Assembly (NCBI RefSeq): GCF_028656955.1
Contig: NZ_JAMDGY010000113.1
Location: 1 to 48,900 of the forward strand
DNA: 48,900 nt
Source of the DNA: Pseudomonas fontis
Lineage (GTDB): Bacteria > Pseudomonadota > Gammaproteobacteria > Pseudomonadales > Pseudomonadaceae
Reading direction: 5' to 3'
Of this stretch, positions 1 to 8,849 are shown one piece after another. Each line of letters starts with the position of its first letter. The first letter of the stretch is position 1. Under the pieces are notes generated by a model. It saw only the letters and a list, made by a program, of their open reading frames with translations. It was not told the DNA's origin and did no database searches. The position numbers and the translations under genes are program-made.

Positions 1-35
1 GGCAAGACGGTATCTACAAGGTCTCGGGTGGGAGG

Positions 36-971
36 TCAGAACAACCAGCGATACAGCAGGTACGCAACCACCACCGCCAGCACCGGCCGCAAAATGCGGT
101 AGGCCTTCGGGTTGCTGCGCTTGAACTGCTTCACCCGGCTGCTGATCACGTTGCTGAAGCGCTTGCTCCAGGCATACGCCTGGTTGATCCCGCCGACACG
201 CTCATCATCGGTATTCTGCGGCGCAGTCGCCCGGCCGAGGAACGCACTGACCTTGCGGTTGATACGGGTCATCAACGGGCTGCTCAGCGGCCGCTCGATG
301 TCACAGAACAGGATCACCCGGGTCACGTCGGTCTCGTTCTTCACCCAGTGCACGTAGGTTTCGTCGAACATCACGTCCTCACCGTCGCGCCACGCATACA
401 CCTGGCCATCGACATAGATGCGGCAATCGTCCGAATTCGGCGTCGACAACCCCAGGTGATAACGCAACGACCCGGCAAACGGGTCACGGTGCGGGTTCAG
501 GTGGCTACCGCCAGGCAGCAGCGCGAACATTGCGCCCTTGACGTTGGGAATGCGGCTCACCAGCTCTACGGTCTTCGGGCACAGGGCCTCGGCCGAGGGC
601 AGTGGCTTGTCGTACCACTTGAGGTAAAAGCGCTTCCAGCCCTTCTTGAAGAACGAACCGAAGCCGGCGTCGTTGTCCTTTTCGGCAGCGCGGATGTAGC
701 CCTCGTCAAACAGGTGCATGGCCTCTTCGCGAATGACTTCCCAGTTGTCCTTGAGTACATCCAGCTCCGGGAACTTGCTGCGGTCCAGGTACGGCTTGGA
801 CGGCACCGCGGAAAACAGGTACATCAAGGCGTTATAGGGGGCAAACAGCGCCGAATGGTTGACGAATTGCCGCAACAGCGGCAACCGCGCCTTGCCGCGC
901 AGGTGCACGTACAGCGTGCTGCCGATAAACAGCAGCAGGACACCCGCCTTGGCGACAAAGGAAAAGGTCAT
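36..971 (-). CDS. lpxO: LpxO-like aspartyl/asparaginyl beta-hydroxylase (lipid A hydroxylase)
   Basis: A 311-residue Fe(II)/2-oxoglutarate dioxygenase of the aspartyl/asparaginyl beta-hydroxylase fold. LpxO enzymes hydroxylate the 2-position of a lipid A secondary acyl chain at the inner membrane. A hydrophobic N-terminal segment (about residues 5-22) and a C-terminal one (about 292-308) fit a membrane-attached enzyme. The likely iron ligands are the H-R-D motif (H161, D163) and H208 in YVHW, with R218 placed to bind 2-oxoglutarate. I chose the ATG at 971 because AAGGAG lies 7 bases upstream; the longer frame adds 33 residues with no family resemblance. The gene stands alone, followed upstream by the cysK terminator. 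The exact substrate (lipid A or another target) is inferred from the family. Confidence 0.85.
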   Translation of the reverse strand: MTFSFVAKAGVLLLFIGSTLYVHLRGKARLPLLRQFVNHSALFAPYNALMYLFSAVPSKPYLDRSKFPELDVLKDNWEVIREEAMHLFDEGYIRAAEKDNDAGFGSFFKKGWKRFYLKWYDKPLPSAEALCPKTVELVSRIPNVKGAMFALLPGGSHLNPHRDPFAGSLRYHLGLSTPNSDDCRIYVDGQVYAWRDGEDVMFDETYVHWVKNETDVTRVILFCDIERPLSSPLMTRINRKVSAFLGRATAPQNTDDERVGGINQAYAWSKRFSNVISSRVKQFKRSNPKAYRILRPVLAVVVAYLLYRWLF

Positions 972-1037
972 GCAACACTCCTTGAATTTCGACCTGGCCA
1001 TCACTGCCAGATATAGAGTCGGCCATGATAAACCGAA

Positions 1038-1066
1038 CAGGCCCCGGTAAAAACAACCGGGGCCTG
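1038..1066 (-). terminator. Hairpin downstream of cysK
   Basis: A perfect 11-bp inverted repeat (1038-1048 and 1056-1066) with a 7-base loop lies just after the cysK stop, in the gap before lpxO. Read leftwards it is followed by a moderately T-rich stretch (TTCGGTTTATC) and not by a clean T run, so intrinsic termination is likely but unproven. Confidence 0.6.
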
Positions 1067-1145
1067 ACATTCAGTGTTGAAAATTGTGCAACAACCAACC
1101 CGCGCAGATATTGCTGCGGGTCAGGTAAACCGGCACTTGCCGGGG

Positions 1146-2120
1146 TTACTGGGTGGTTTCCTGCTCGGTGAACAGGCTGCTGAACAGCGGGCTCGACAGG
1201 TAACGCTCGCCCGAGTCCGGCATGATCACCACGATCGTCTTGCCCTGCATCTCCGGTTTTTCGGCCAGGCGCACGGCTGCCACCATCGCCGCACCGCAGG
1301 AAATCCCGCAGAGGATGCCTTCTTCCTGCATCAGGCGCAGGGCCATGGCCTTGGACTCTTCGTCACCAACCTGCTCGACCTGGTCAACCATCGACAGATC
1401 GAGGTTGTTTGGCACAAAACCGGCGCCAATGCCCTGGATCTGGTGGGAACCCGGCTTGATCTCCTGGCCGGCCAAGGTCTGGGAAATCACTGGCGAGAGC
1501 AGCGGCTCGACCGCCACCGAGAGAATCGACTTGCCCTGGGTGTTCTTGATGTAGCGCGACACGCCGGTGATGGTGCCACCGGTACCGACACCCGCCACCA
1601 GCACATCGACCGCGCCGTCGGTGTCGTTCCAGATTTCCGGGCCGGTGGTCTTCTCGTGGATCGCCGGGTTGGCCGGGTTGTCGAACTGCGCCGGCATGAA
1701 GTACTTGGCCGGGTCGCTGGCGAGGATCTCGCTGGCCTTCTCGATGGCGCCCTTCATGCCCTTGGCCGGCTCGGTGAGTACCAGCTCGGCACCCAGCGCC
1801 TTGAGCACCTTGCGCCGCTCGATGCTCATCGACGCCGACATGGTCAGCATCAGCTTGTAGCCGCGCGCGGCGGCAACAAACGCCAGGCCGATACCGGTAT
1901 TGCCCGAGGTCGGCTCGATGATGGTCATGCCCGGCTTGAGCTTGCCGCTGCTTTCGGCGTCCCAGATCATGTTCGCGCCAATTCGGCATTTGACCGAATA
2001 ACCCGGGTTGCGCCCTTCGATCTTGGCCAGGATGGTCACGCCGCGCGGGGCGATGCGGTTGATCTGCACCAGCGGCGTGTTGCCGATGGAGTGCGCGTTG
2101 TCAGCATAGATACGGCTCAT
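1146..2120 (-). CDS. cysK: Cysteine synthase A (O-acetylserine sulfhydrylase)
   Basis: A 324-residue PLP enzyme that makes L-cysteine from O-acetylserine and sulfide in the cytoplasm. The PLP lysine is K44 in SVKCRIGANMIWDAE, the substrate loop is TSGNTG (71-76) and the phosphate-binding loop is GTGGT (179-183); GISCGAA lies near the C-terminus. Length and the MIWDAE signature fit CysK better than CysM. The ATG at 2120 has AAGGA about 7 bases upstream; the longer frame upstream is unrelated to the family. The gene is monocistronic, divergent from the MoxR gene and closed by the hairpin at 1038-1066. Confidence 0.92.
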   Translation of the reverse strand: MSRIYADNAHSIGNTPLVQINRIAPRGVTILAKIEGRNPGYSVKCRIGANMIWDAESSGKLKPGMTIIEPTSGNTGIGLAFVAAARGYKLMLTMSASMSIERRKVLKALGAELVLTEPAKGMKGAIEKASEILASDPAKYFMPAQFDNPANPAIHEKTTGPEIWNDTDGAVDVLVAGVGTGGTITGVSRYIKNTQGKSILSVAVEPLLSPVISQTLAGQEIKPGSHQIQGIGAGFVPNNLDLSMVDQVEQVGDEESKAMALRLMQEEGILCGISCGAAMVAAVRLAEKPEMQGKTIVVIMPDSGERYLSSPLFSSLFTEQETTQ

Positions 2121-2366
2121 GACGGGGTCCTTTTGGCACCAGGCGGAAAACCTCAAGGGTAAGCCTGCCCTGTGGGTGCGTCCACCCCGGACCAACGGTC
2201 GGAAACAAAACCTCACACGATCTGACCAGGTCACGCCGTGACGGCCCATTCAGAGACTGAATAGAGCGTCTGCGTTCCCAGTCATGCGGGGGCCGCGTTA
2301 TAGTCGTGCATGACAATTTTTCCGCCGGGGCCACGTATCCCGGCGCATCGTACTGAGGATGGGCAC
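2121..2366. promoter_or_regulatory. Divergent control region between cysK and the MoxR gene
   Basis: This 246-bp gap must carry promoters for both flanking genes. It contains two short perfect inverted repeats close together, GTCACG-C-CGTGAC (2230-2242) and TTCAG-AGA-CTGAA (2249-2261), and a TATAGT-like -10 hexamer near 2297 facing the MoxR gene. No known operator was recognised, so binding-site status is inference. Confidence 0.35.
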
Positions 2367-3212
2367 ATGAAGTTCGAAGGCACCCGCGCATACGTCGCCA
2401 CCGACGACCTGAAACTGGCAGTCAACGCGGCGATCACCCTGGAGCGCCCGCTGCTGGTCAAGGGCGAACCCGGCACCGGCAAGACCATGCTCGCCGAGCA
2501 ACTGGCCGAGTCCTTCGGCGCCAAGCTGATCACCTGGCACATCAAGTCCACCACCAAGGCCCACCAGGGCCTCTACGAGTACGATGCGGTCAGCCGCCTG
2601 CGCGACTCGCAGCTGGGCGTGGACAAGGTCCACGATGTGCGCAACTACCTGAAGAAAGGCAAGCTGTGGGAAGCCTTCGAGGCAGATGAGCGGGTCATCC
2701 TGCTGATCGACGAAATCGACAAGGCCGACATCGAGTTCCCCAACGACCTGTTGCAGGAACTCGACAAGATGGAGTTCTACGTTTACGAGACCGACGAGAC
2801 GATCAAGGCCAGGCACCGCCCGATCATCATCATTACCTCGAACAACGAGAAGGAACTGCCGGACGCCTTCCTGCGCCGCTGCTTCTTCCACTACATCGCC
2901 TTCCCGGACCGCGACACCCTGCAGCAGATCGTCGACGTGCATTACCCGAACATCAAGAAGGACCTGGTCAGCGAAGCGCTCGACGTGTTCTTCGATGTGC
3001 GCAAGGTGCCGGGCCTGAAGAAGAAGCCGTCGACTTCCGAACTGGTCGACTGGCTGAAGCTGCTGATGGCCGACAATATCGGTGAAGCGGTGCTGCGCGA
3101 GCGCGATCCGACCAAGGCCATCCCGCCGCTGGCCGGCGCCCTGGTGAAGAACGAGCAGGACGTGCAGTTGCTTGAGCGCCTGGCGTTCATGAGCCGTCGC
3201 GGCAACCGCTGA
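2367..3212 (+). CDS. MoxR-family AAA+ ATPase
   Basis: A 281-residue AAA+ ATPase of the MoxR group, chaperone-like ATPases that usually act with von Willebrand factor A proteins on complex assembly or metal insertion. Visible motifs are Walker A GEPGTGKT (33-40), Walker B ILLIDEIDKAD (LLIDE about 112-116), and sensor 1 with arginine finger in ITSNNEKELPDAFLRR (about 157-171). The ATG at 2367 follows a GAGG and opens the conserved MKFEGT start; an upstream ATG at 2310 would add 19 non-conserved residues. The VWA gene follows after 19 bases in the same direction, so the two are almost certainly an operon. The client is not evident. Confidence 0.88.
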   Translation: MKFEGTRAYVATDDLKLAVNAAITLERPLLVKGEPGTGKTMLAEQLAESFGAKLITWHIKSTTKAHQGLYEYDAVSRLRDSQLGVDKVHDVRNYLKKGKLWEAFEADERVILLIDEIDKADIEFPNDLLQELDKMEFYVYETDETIKARHRPIIIITSNNEKELPDAFLRRCFFHYIAFPDRDTLQQIVDVHYPNIKKDLVSEALDVFFDVRKVPGLKKKPSTSELVDWLKLLMADNIGEAVLRERDPTKAIPPLAGALVKNEQDVQLLERLAFMSRRGNR

Positions 3213-3231
3213 GCCAACGAGGGCGATTGCC

Positions 3232-4410
3232 ATGCTGCTCAACCTGTTCAATGAAATGCGCGCGGCCAAGGTGCCGGTGTCGGTGCGTGAGCTGCTCGAC
3301 CTGCTCAATGCCCTGAAGCAGCGGGTCACCTTTGCCGACATGGACGAGTTCTACTACTTGTCGCGGGCGATCCTGGTCAAGGACGAACGGCATTTCGACA
3401 AGTTCGACCGGGCGTTCTCGGCCTACTTCAAGGGCCTGGAGAACCTCGACCGGCACCTGGAGGCGCTGATCCCGGAAGACTGGCTGCGCAAGGAGTTCGA
3501 GCGCTCGCTGAGCGATGAAGAGCGCGCGCAGATCCAGTCCCTGGGCGGGCTGGACAAGCTGATCGAAGAATTCAAGAAGCGCCTGGAAGAACAGAAGGAA
3601 CGCCATGCCGGCGGCAACAAGTGGATCGGCACTGGCGGCACCAGCCCGTTCGGCTCGGGTGGTTTCAACCCGGAAGGGATTCGCGTCGGTGATGCCGGCA
3701 AGCGCCAGGGCAAGGCGGTGAAGGTCTGGGACCAGCGCGAGTACAAGAACCTCGATGATCAGGTCGAGCTGGGCACGCGCAACATCAAGCTGGCCTTGCG
3801 CCGGCTGCGCAAGTTTGCTCGCCAGGGCGCAGCGGACGAACTGGACATCGATGGCACCATCGACCATACCGCGCGTGATGCCGGGTTGCTCAATATCCAG
3901 ATGCGTCCGGAGCGGCGCAACAGCGTGAAGTTGCTGTTGCTGTTCGACATCGGCGGTTCGATGGATGCGCACGTGAAAACCTGCGAGGAGCTGTTCTCGG
4001 CCTGCAAGACCGAATTCAAGCACCTGGAGTATTACTACTTCCACAACTGCGTGTACGAGTCGGTGTGGAAGAACAACATGCGCCGCACCTCGGAGCGCAC
4101 CTCGACCATGGACCTGCTGCACAAGTACGGCGCGGACTACAAGGTGGTGTTCGTCGGTGATGCGGCAATGGCGCCTTATGAGATCACCCAGCCGGGGGGC
4201 AGTGTCGAGCACTGGAACGAAGAGGCCGGGTATGTGTGGATGCAGCGCTTCATGGAGAAGTACAAGAAGCTCATCTGGATCAACCCGTACCCGAAGGAGA
4301 CCTGGGGTTATACCGCGTCGACCAATATCGTTCGTGAGCTGGTCGAGGACCGGATGTTCCCGCTGACCTTGCGTGGGCTGGAAGAAGGGATGCGCTTCCT
4401 GTCCAAGTAA
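3232..4410 (+). CDS. VWA-domain protein, CoxE-like partner of MoxR
   Basis: A 392-residue cytoplasmic protein with a C-terminal von Willebrand factor A fold, the usual partner of the MoxR ATPase just upstream. The metal-ion-dependent adhesion site is D-I-G-G-S beginning at D239 (after KLLLLF), so the first serine of the canonical DxSxS is glycine. Further VWA strands are seen in YYYFHNCVYESVW and KVVFVGDAAMAPYEI. The middle carries a charged, glycine-rich linker (about residues 110-165). No signal peptide or membrane segment. Start ATG at 3232 lies 19 bases after the MoxR stop. The role of this MoxR-VWA pair in pseudomonads is not settled. Confidence 0.85.
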   Translation: MLLNLFNEMRAAKVPVSVRELLDLLNALKQRVTFADMDEFYYLSRAILVKDERHFDKFDRAFSAYFKGLENLDRHLEALIPEDWLRKEFERSLSDEERAQIQSLGGLDKLIEEFKKRLEEQKERHAGGNKWIGTGGTSPFGSGGFNPEGIRVGDAGKRQGKAVKVWDQREYKNLDDQVELGTRNIKLALRRLRKFARQGAADELDIDGTIDHTARDAGLLNIQMRPERRNSVKLLLLFDIGGSMDAHVKTCEELFSACKTEFKHLEYYYFHNCVYESVWKNNMRRTSERTSTMDLLHKYGADYKVVFVGDAAMAPYEITQPGGSVEHWNEEAGYVWMQRFMEKYKKLIWINPYPKETWGYTASTNIVRELVEDRMFPLTLRGLEEGMRFLSK

Positions 4411-4413
4411 GGC

Positions 4414-4506
4414 ATCGCGGGACTAGCCCGCTCCCACAGAGATCGCTGCTAACCACCCAAATTGATGTAGAACACAATCCCTGTGGGAGCGGGCCTTGCC
4501 CGCGAT
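4414..4506. repeat. REP-like inverted pair
   Basis: Two copies of a P. putida-type repetitive extragenic palindrome face each other (4414-4439 and 4481-4506), sharing ATCGCGGG...GCCCGCTCCCACAG and its complement, around a 41-base spacer. It sits between the convergent ends of the VWA gene and pxpC and could fold into a long hairpin. Confidence 0.75.
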
Positions 4507-4512
4507 CAGGCG

Positions 4513-5436
4513 CTAAAAATCAGCAAACCGCTGCAAATACTGCCGATGTTCTTCCCACGCCAATGCCTGTACCACCGCCCTGAACCGCACCTGCGCGCCT
4601 GGTAAACACTGCGCCAGGCGCGCCAGCGAAAGCGGCGTCAGCGCGCCTAGGCGTGGGTACCCGCCAATCGTCTGGCGATCGTTGAGCAGCACGATCGGCT
4701 GCCCATCCGGCGGCACCTGCACCGCCCCCAGCGGGATACCCTCGGAAATCATCGGCGCCCCCTGATACTTCAAGGCCGGGCCCAACAGGCGTATCCCCAT
4801 GCGGTCCGCCCGACTGTCCAACGTGAATGCTCGGTTGAACGCCTCGAACAGGCTCTGCCCGGCAAAATCACCAATCTGCGCACCCACGATCAGGTCCAAT
4901 ACCCCATCGCCACACAGCGACGGTCGCAACGCTGGTGGCACCTCGCGCACGCCAGGCGCCGCCCCCGCCCAGCTCAAACGCTCGCCCTTGGCCAGCGCCT
5001 TGCCCTGCCCGTCCAGCCCGCCCAGTTCCTCGCGCACCACGCTGGCACAACTGCCCAGCACCTGTGGCGCATCAAACCCGCCCGGCGCCGCCAGATATGC
5101 ACGCGCGCCTGACAACGGCTGGGACAACTGCAAGCGCTGGCCTTTGCGCAAAACGAAGCTGCGCCACGGCTTCAGCGGCTGCCCGTCTATTCGCGCATCC
5201 AGGTCGCCCCCCGCCAGCGCCAGCACGCAATCGGCCTCAGCTACCACGCCAAAACCACCCAGGGTGACCTCTACCACGGCCGCCCCCGGGGCATTGCCCA
5301 GCAGCCCGTTGGCCCAACGCATCGACACCCAGTCCAGCGCCCCACCCTGGGTCACGCCCAAATGGCGCACGCCAAAGCGCCCGGCATCCTGCAGCAGGCA
5401 CAGCGGGTTGCTGGCCTCGATCAACAAGCCGCTCAT
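4513..5436 (-). CDS. pxpC: 5-oxoprolinase subunit C (biotin-dependent carboxyltransferase/KipA family)
   Basis: A 307-residue protein of the KipA/urea-amidolyase C family, subunit C of the prokaryotic ATP-dependent 5-oxoprolinase that opens 5-oxoproline to glutamate with PxpA and PxpB. Family signatures include the N-terminal SNPLCLLQDAGRFGVRHLGVTQGGALD and the C-terminal LNDRQTIGGYPRLG. The ATG at 5436 overlaps the pxpB stop as ATGA and has GGAG 8 bases upstream; a GTG at 5445 is the alternative. Last gene of the operon, ending 7 bases from a REP pair. Confidence 0.88.
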   Translation of the reverse strand: MSGLLIEASNPLCLLQDAGRFGVRHLGVTQGGALDWVSMRWANGLLGNAPGAAVVEVTLGGFGVVAEADCVLALAGGDLDARIDGQPLKPWRSFVLRKGQRLQLSQPLSGARAYLAAPGGFDAPQVLGSCASVVREELGGLDGQGKALAKGERLSWAGAAPGVREVPPALRPSLCGDGVLDLIVGAQIGDFAGQSLFEAFNRAFTLDSRADRMGIRLLGPALKYQGAPMISEGIPLGAVQVPPDGQPIVLLNDRQTIGGYPRLGALTPLSLARLAQCLPGAQVRFRAVVQALAWEEHRQYLQRFADF

Positions 5437-6137
5437 GGCGGACACTCCAGCGGCGTATCGTCCCCGCCAAGGTTGACGAACGTCGCCCGGTCCACCGCGA
5501 CAAACCGCACCCGGTCGCCAGGCTGCAGCAGGCTGAAGCCCTCGCGCTGGCGGTCAAACAGTGTGCTCGGCGTGCGCCCGATCAGGTTCCAGCCACCGGG
5601 CGAGGCAGCCGGATAGGCCGCCGTCTGGCGCTCGGCAATCCCCACGCTACCCGCCGCCACGCGCTTGCGCGGGGTGGCCAGGCGTGGTGCGGCCAACGAC
5701 TCATCGACCAGCCCCATAAAGGCAAAACCGGGGGCAAAGCCCAGGGCAAACACCTGGTACTCGTGCGCGCAATGCCGACGGATCACCTCGGCCTGTGGCA
5801 GGCCACTGCGCCCGGCCAGCAAGGCCAGCTCCGGGCCGACGCTGAGGTCGTACCACACGGGGATTTCGTGGCTTTGGCCCGCGCCAGCGCTGTCTGGCTG
5901 CAAGTCAGTGAGCGCTTCGGCGATCAGCCCGCGTGCCTCGTTCGGCGACAAGACCAGCAGGTCGAATTGCACCATCAAGGTGGTGTAGGACGGCACCAGA
6001 TCCACCAGATTCCCGGCAAATACGGCGCGCAAGCGCTGACTGGCAGCGAGCAGCCAAGGCATGTTGGATTCTTCGATCACCTCGAACAGGCGCACCATCA
6101 GGCAGTCGATGGCCACCACTTCGATGCGTGCATTCAT
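5433..6137 (-). CDS. pxpB: 5-oxoprolinase subunit B (KipI family)
   Basis: A 234-residue KipI/allophanate-hydrolase-like subunit of the 5-oxoprolinase complex. The family motif HCAHEYQVFALGFAPGFAFMG and the later AAYPAASPGGWNLIGRTP are clear. It overlaps pxpA upstream and pxpC downstream by ATGA each, so all three subunits are likely translationally coupled. B. subtilis KipI inhibits the sporulation kinase KinA, but next to pxpA and pxpC the metabolic role is much more likely. Confidence 0.9.
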   Translation of the reverse strand: MNARIEVVAIDCLMVRLFEVIEESNMPWLLAASQRLRAVFAGNLVDLVPSYTTLMVQFDLLVLSPNEARGLIAEALTDLQPDSAGAGQSHEIPVWYDLSVGPELALLAGRSGLPQAEVIRRHCAHEYQVFALGFAPGFAFMGLVDESLAAPRLATPRKRVAAGSVGIAERQTAAYPAASPGGWNLIGRTPSTLFDRQREGFSLLQPGDRVRFVAVDRATFVNLGGDDTPLECPP

Positions 6138-6886
6138 GACCCTGGCAGCGCATCGAGCGCCTGGCGGATTTGCCGGACGGCAGCCACCGAGCTGGCGTTG
6201 TCACCGTGCACACACAGCGTATGCGCCTTCAGCCGCAAGGCACTGCCATCGCTGGCAATCAGCGCCTCGCCGCGCGCCAGGCGCAGGGCCTGCTCGACAA
6301 TCTGTGCCGGGTCATGATGCACCGCGCCTGGCAAGCGCCGCGACAGCAAGCGCCCGGCGCCGTCATAGGCACGGTCGGCAAAGGCTTCGAACCACAGCGT
6401 CACGCCGAATTCATCGCCCAACGCCTGCGCGGCGCTGTCGTCTGCGGTGGCCATCAGCATCAAGGGCAGTTGTGGGTCGTACTCGGCCACCGCGCCCAAC
6501 ACCGCGCGCAGCTTCTGCGGGTCGGCCATCATGTCGTTGTACAGCGCACCATGGGGTTTGACGTAGGCCACGCGCGTGCCCTGGGTGCGGCAAATGCCAT
6601 CCAGCGCGCCAATCTGGTAATGCAGCAGGTCGCGGATCTCTTCGTTGCTGCAGGCCATCGAGCGCCGGCCGAAACCGGCCAGGTCCTGATAGGCAGGGTG
6701 GGCACCCACCGTGACCCCGTGGGCCGATGCCAGCGCCACGGTATGGCGCATGATCCCTGGGTCACCGGCGTGAAAGCCGCAGGCAATGTTGGCGCAGTCG
6801 ACAAAGGGCATGACCTCGGCATCCAGGCCCATGGTCCAGCTGCCAAAACTCTCACCCATGTCGCAGTTCAATAGCAGACGGCTCAC
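6134..6886 (-). CDS. pxpA: 5-oxoprolinase subunit A (LamB/YcsF family)
   Basis: A 250-residue LamB/YcsF TIM-barrel-like protein, subunit A of the ATP-dependent 5-oxoprolinase. Family motifs are LLNCDMGESFGSW at the N-terminus, CANIACGFHAGDP, VGAHPAYQDLAGFGRR and YVKPHGALYN. The start is a GTG at 6886 with AAGGGG upstream. It overlaps pxpB by 4 bases. It follows a DUF2937 gene by 33 bases on the same strand, so transcription may begin further upstream. Confidence 0.9.
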   Translation of the reverse strand: MSRLLLNCDMGESFGSWTMGLDAEVMPFVDCANIACGFHAGDPGIMRHTVALASAHGVTVGAHPAYQDLAGFGRRSMACSNEEIRDLLHYQIGALDGICRTQGTRVAYVKPHGALYNDMMADPQKLRAVLGAVAEYDPQLPLMLMATADDSAAQALGDEFGVTLWFEAFADRAYDGAGRLLSRRLPGAVHHDPAQIVEQALRLARGEALIASDGSALRLKAHTLCVHGDNASSVAAVRQIRQALDALPGS

Positions 6887-6919
6887 GCGAGTCCCCTTGC
6901 GGTGTGCGGTATGACGATT

Positions 6920-7441
6920 CTAGCGCCAGCTGGGCGCAACCGGCTTGCGCCGCCCGCCGAGGATCACCCAACCGATCAGCAACAAGGCGCTTTCGACCAG
7001 CAGCGCCAGCAGCATCGCGCAGCCCAGGCCCCAGGCGACGGCTTCCGGGGCCAGGAGGATCTGGTAGCTGTAGCCCTTGAGGGTTTCCTCGCGCAGCGCC
7101 GGGTCGGCCGCCACCAGCACATGCCAGGTGCGGGTAGCCCAGGAACCCTGGAGCATCGCCCATTCGTGCTCGAACAGCGCATTGCGGATCTGCAGGCTTT
7201 CGATGCTGTTGGCATCGCTGTTGAACACCGGGTCGTCACTGGCGCGGTAATGCTTGACCAACGCCTGCAAATCGCCGTTGAAGAAACGCTGGGCGGTCTG
7301 GTTGAAGCCCTTGAGACCTTCGCGGGACTCCAGCAGGTGCGCTTCGACGCGCTGGCCATACGCATTGATCAGGCCAGGGACTTGCACCCCGACCAGCAAA
7401 CCAAAGGTGAACAGCAACAACCGCAGGTAACTTCTGAACAT
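6920..7441 (-). CDS. DUF2937-type membrane protein
   Basis: A 173-residue protein of unknown function that I recognise as DUF2937. A hydrophobic segment at residues 6-22 (LRLLLFTFGLLVGVQVP) and a C-terminal one (about 137-160) flank a soluble, helix-rich middle likely to face the periplasm. The ATG at 7441 has AAGGA upstream. It lies 21 bases after the glutamine amidotransferase gene and 33 bases before pxpA on the same strand. An operon link to 5-oxoproline use is possible but untested. Confidence 0.75.
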   Translation of the reverse strand: MFRSYLRLLLFTFGLLVGVQVPGLINAYGQRVEAHLLESREGLKGFNQTAQRFFNGDLQALVKHYRASDDPVFNSDANSIESLQIRNALFEHEWAMLQGSWATRTWHVLVAADPALREETLKGYSYQILLAPEAVAWGLGCAMLLALLVESALLLIGWVILGGRRKPVAPSWR

Positions 7442-7462
7442 GAAGCCGTTCCTTAGCGCAAC

Positions 7463-8239
7463 TTAGCGTTCCTGACCCTGGGCAATGCACTCGCCACGTC
7501 GCCACAGGCCCCATTGGCCGGGCTGGTAACGCTGCCAGGTTTCGTTTTCGGTGAGGGCCTCGGTGGCGATCACCGTGACCACGTCGTTGGGCGTGGTCTC
7601 GGCCTGGAAGTCGACGATCATGTCGACGTCCTTGAGCCGGGCCGGGCCAAACGGCGCACGCCGGGTAATGTGTACCAGCTTGGTCGAACAGAAGCAGAAC
7701 AGCCAGTCGCCATCGCTGAGCAGGCAGTTGAACACGCCCTTGCCGCGGTACTCGGCGCAGGCCTGAACCAGCACCGGCAGCAGCTCTTCAACGTCGACAG
7801 GCTCGGGGAACGCCGCCCGTATCCGATTGAGCAGGTCGCAGAACGCCGCTTCGCTGTCGGTATCGCCAACCGGCCGATAGAAACTGCGCAAGCCCTGCAA
7901 GTCAGCCAGTTGGCCATTGTGCGCAAAGCACCAGTTGCGGCCCCACAGTTCGCGTACAAACGGGTGGGTGTTGGTCAGGCAGACCTGGCCGACGTTGGCC
8001 TGACGGATATGGCCAATGACCACTTCACTCTTGATTGGGTAACGCTGCACCAGGTTGGCCACTTCCGACTCGCAGCTCGCGGCCGGGTCCTGGAACAGGC
8101 GCAGGCCGCGCCCTTCATAAAAGCCGATGCCCCAGCCATCGCGGTGCGGGCCGGTGCGCCCACCACGCTGCATCAGCCCGGTAAAGCTGAAAACGATGTC
8201 GGTTGGCACGTTGGCGCTCATGCCCAGCAATTCACACAT
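7463..8239 (-). CDS. Class II glutamine amidotransferase (YafJ-like)
   Basis: A 258-residue Ntn-hydrolase. The catalytic nucleophile is Cys2, exposed after removal of the initiator Met (M-C-E-L-L-G). The glutaminase fold is seen in GRTGPHRDGWGIGFYEG, IGHIRQANVG, NTHPFVRELWGRNWCFAHNGQL and GDTDSEAAF. There is no synthetase domain, so this is a stand-alone amidotransferase like E. coli YafJ, whose acceptor is unknown. It sits upstream of DUF2937 and the pxp genes on the same strand; glutamine and 5-oxoproline metabolism are chemically close, which is suggestive only. Confidence 0.85.
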   Translation of the reverse strand: MCELLGMSANVPTDIVFSFTGLMQRGGRTGPHRDGWGIGFYEGRGLRLFQDPAASCESEVANLVQRYPIKSEVVIGHIRQANVGQVCLTNTHPFVRELWGRNWCFAHNGQLADLQGLRSFYRPVGDTDSEAAFCDLLNRIRAAFPEPVDVEELLPVLVQACAEYRGKGVFNCLLSDGDWLFCFCSTKLVHITRRAPFGPARLKDVDMIVDFQAETTPNDVVTVIATEALTENETWQRYQPGQWGLWRRGECIAQGQER

Positions 8240-8273
8240 GGTCGCTCTCTCGCTTCAGGGCAGGCTCGGGGTA

Positions 8274-8765
8274 TTACAAACGGGGTTCGAGGCGCTCACG
8301 GCTGCCACCGGCCGGTGGCTCGGGCGGCTCGTTGCGGTAGCGGTCGCGGCTGTCGGCGGCAAACGGCTCGTCAGCCAGCACTTCTGCCGCTTCACGCTTA
8401 TTGGCCGCATCGGCTTTTTCGCGGCGCTCGCGGGCGCGTTTTTCCAGCGGCCAGCGGATCAGCACGAACAACGCATACAGGGCGAAGGCGATGATCCCGT
8501 ACATGACCAGGTCGGAGACGGCACGCCAGACATTACTGCCGACCTTGAACAACAGGTCCAGGGCAGTGATGGCGATGGCCGGGGCGAACTTGTCCTTGAC
8601 CGGGTCGATGATGGTCGGGGTCAGCAGCAGCACGGCCATCACCACCCGCAGGGGTTCACGCAGCCAGCGCCACATCCAGCTGGTCAGGCGAAAGCCGACC
8701 CATAGGCAACCCAGGGCGGCCAGGGCATAGAGGCCCCAGGCGAGCAGATAGTCGTTCTCGGTCAT
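8274..8765 (-). CDS. Inner-membrane protein of unknown function
   Basis: A 163-residue protein with three or four hydrophobic stretches (about residues 7-28, 40-52, 63-75 and 86-105), then a charged, proline-rich cytoplasmic tail (KRARERREKADAANKREAAE and PPEPPAGG). I do not recognise a family. The ATG at 8765 faces away from ptrB, with an 84-bp divergent gap holding a TATGAT-like hexamer near 8798. It is the first gene of a leftward run that continues to pxpC. Confidence 0.65.
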   Translation of the reverse strand: MTENDYLLAWGLYALAALGCLWVGFRLTSWMWRWLREPLRVVMAVLLLTPTIIDPVKDKFAPAIAITALDLLFKVGSNVWRAVSDLVMYGIIAFALYALFVLIRWPLEKRARERREKADAANKREAAEVLADEPFAADSRDRYRNEPPEPPAGGSRERLEPRL

Positions 8766-8849
8766 GGTGTCCGTGGCAAGCTAGGCAAATAGGCGCTTAT
8801 GATAACGACTTTTCAGCGCGCAGGCGCCCCCTAGCCAAGAGAACCCCGC

